From the NCBI GenBank assembly GCA_002342165.1, contig DDPM01000193.1, positions 288-7,022 on the forward strand: DNA of 6,735 nucleotides. The letters run 5' to 3'. Below the pieces are notes generated by a model that saw nothing but the letters and a program-made list of their open reading frames with translations, had not been told where the DNA came from and did not search any database. The stretch comes from Hylemonella sp. UBA2468. GTDB taxonomy: Bacteria > Pseudomonadota > Gammaproteobacteria > Burkholderiales > Burkholderiaceae_C. Below are positions 5,590 to 6,735 of the stretch, piece after piece; position 1 is the first letter of the stretch; each line of letters starts with the position of its first letter. The translations under genes and the position numbers were made by a program.

Positions 5590-6372
5590 ATGATCAACTC
5601 CCTCTGGATCTCCAAAACCGGCATGGAAGCCCAGCAAACCCAGCTGGACGTGATTTCTAACAACCTGGCCAACGCTTCCACCAACGGTTTCAAGCGCGCC
5701 CATGCGGTGTTTGAGGACCTCATGTACCAAAACATGCGCCAAGTGGGAGCCAACAGCACGGAACAATCCCAGTTGCCCACCGGCATGCAAATTGGTTTGG
5801 GTGTGCGAACCGCCGCCACCGCGAGGTCTTTTGCACAAGGCAGCTTGCAAGCCTCGGGCAACAACTTGGATGTGGCCATCAATGGCAATGGTTTTTTTCA
5901 GGTGACCATGCCTGACGGCACCTTGGCTTATTCGCGTGATGGCTCTTTTCAGGTGAACTCGCAAGGGCAATTGGTGACCGCAACCGGGTTGGCTGTAGCC
6001 AACGGCATCACGGTTCCTGTGACGGCAACCAGCGTGACCATCTCCGGAGACGGTACCGTCACCGCCAAGATTCCGGGCACCGTAGCGCCCCAGTCACTGG
6101 GCACCATTGCACTGGCCAACTTCATCAACCCTCCAGGCCTCGAGCCTCGCGGCCAGAATCTCTATGTTGAAACCACCGCTTCGGGCCAACCTCAAACCGG
6201 TACCGCAGGCACCAATGGTCTGGGCTCGTTGATGCAAGGCTATGTGGAAACCTCCAACGTCAATGTGGTGCAAGAGCTGGTGACCATGATTCAAACCCAG
6301 CGCGCCTATGAAATGAACTCCAAGGCCATCCAGACCTCGGACCAAATGCTGCAGAAGTTAGGGCAGCTGTGA
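5590..6372 (+). CDS. flgG: FlgG, distal rod protein
   Basis: FlgG forms the straight, rigid distal rod that passes through the L and P rings. Its 260 residues are exactly the common length. Motifs in order are [20 protein letters not shown] (4-23), [14 protein letters not shown] (24-37), the FlgG-specific segment [20 protein letters not shown] (45-64) which by family knowledge stiffens the rod relative to Flg[17 protein letters not shown] (90-105), [10 protein letters not shown] (113-122), and the C-terminal helix [20 protein letters not shown]. The start is supported by TAAGGA (5576-5581), 8 nt upstream. A run of seven T (5892-5898) encodes GFFQ, at the same place as in flgE. The TGA stop shares a base with the flgH ATG. 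Confidence 0.97.
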   Translation: MINSLWISKTGMEAQQTQLDVISNNLANASTNGFKRAHAVFEDLMYQNMRQVGANSTEQSQLPTGMQIGLGVRTAATARSFAQGSLQASGNNLDVAINGNGFFQVTMPDGTLAYSRDGSFQVNSQGQLVTATGLAVANGITVPVTATSVTISGDGTVTAKIPGTVAPQSLGTIALANFINPPGLEPRGQNLYVETTASGQPQTGTAGTNGLGSLMQGYVETSNVNVVQELVTMIQTQRAYEMNSKAIQTSDQMLQKLGQL

Positions 6373-6735
6373 TGAACTGCTTTTTTGAAAATGGGCTCAG
6401 TACTTTTATAAGCATGAGAATCGCCGCATGCTTTTCGGTCGCCTTCCTTTTGGTTGGTTGCGAAACCTTGCCCCAAACGGCCAAAGTGGACTTTGCAGAC
6501 CCCAAACCCAGCACGATTCCCACCATCCGAAGCGAAGTCAGCAACGGCAGTTTGTTCAGCACGGCCACCTATCGCCCCAGCTTGGAAGACCGCAGAGCCC
6601 GCTTGGTGGGTGATGTGGTGACCATTCAAATAGTGGAAGCGGTGTCGGCCAGCCAAGTATCGACGTCAACGGCGGCACGAACTTCAAGCAGTTCGGGGAG
6701 CGTGACGGGGATCCCCATGATCCCTATGCGCAACT
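6372..6735 (+). CDS. flgH: FlgH, L-ring lipoprotein (3' end missing)
   Basis: FlgH is an outer-membrane lipoprotein that forms the L ring, the outer-membrane bushing for the rod. The first 121 codons are present and the gene runs off the window. A hydrophobic signal (AACFSVAFLLVGC) ends in the lipobox LVGC (27-30), with Cys30 as the lipidation site. Family motifs follow: NGSLFSTATYRPSLEDRRAR (58-77), VGDVVTIQIVE (79-89) and SASQVSTST (92-100). The ATG at 6372 overlaps the flgG stop as TGATG and has AGGG (6360-6363) 8 nt upstream, which suggests coupling. An in-frame ATG at 6414 gives a short 15-residue signal peptide starting MRIAAC, more typical in charge layout, but has no ribosome binding site. 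The 6372 start gives an unusually long leader containing one Glu. The start remains open; the family call is firm. Confidence 0.94.
   Translation, partial: MNCFFENGLSTFISMRIAACFSVAFLLVGCETLPQTAKVDFADPKPSTIPTIRSEVSNGSLFSTATYRPSLEDRRARLVGDVVTIQIVEAVSASQVSTSTAARTSSSSGSVTGIPMIPMRN

Noticed and set aside
5394..5888. 164-codon antisense frame across the flgF-flgG junction
   Set aside because: It is antisense to the two strongly conserved C- and N-terminal axial regions, with no ribosome binding site or motif to support it.

Overview
This window is a conserved flagellar gene cluster, most likely from a betaproteobacterium in the order Burkholderiales. A Comamonadaceae-like freshwater organism is my best guess, from the feel of the proteins, the moderately high GC content and the gene order; I have not tested it by any search. 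Every gene of normal length looks intact.

Layout. Positions 1-113 hold no confident gene. A short plus-strand reading frame enters from the left edge and ends at 60, and may be the tail of a gene converging on flgN. Positions 114-1797 are a minus-strand block, in transcription order flgA (P-ring chaperone), flgM (anti-sigma-28) and flgN (export chaperone). A 130-bp divergent control region (1798-1927) separates it from a tightly packed plus-strand operon: flgB, flgC, flgD, flgE, flgF, flgG and the 5' part of flgH, which runs off the right edge at 6735. Gaps in this operon are 5-38 bp, and flgG and flgH overlap by one base.

How the genes work together. FlgB, FlgC, FlgF and FlgG build the periplasmic rod. 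FlgD caps the growing hook and FlgE forms the hook. FlgH is the outer-membrane L-ring lipoprotein, and FlgA helps FlgI (not in the window) form the P ring. FlgM holds sigma-28 (FliA) inactive until the hook-basal body is complete and FlgM is exported. FlgN escorts the hook-filament junction proteins, by family knowledge.

Regulation. The best non-coding signal is a sigma-28-type promoter upstream of flgM (957-983), followed by a perfect 7-bp stem with a 3-nt loop in the predicted flgM leader (930-946). The flgA/flgB divergent region carries a 10-bp direct repeat and alternating TGAAAT elements that partly resemble an FlhDC box. I found no mobile element, CRISPR array, RNA gene or convincing intrinsic terminator, and no undescribed biological system. 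The interesting points are regulatory details.
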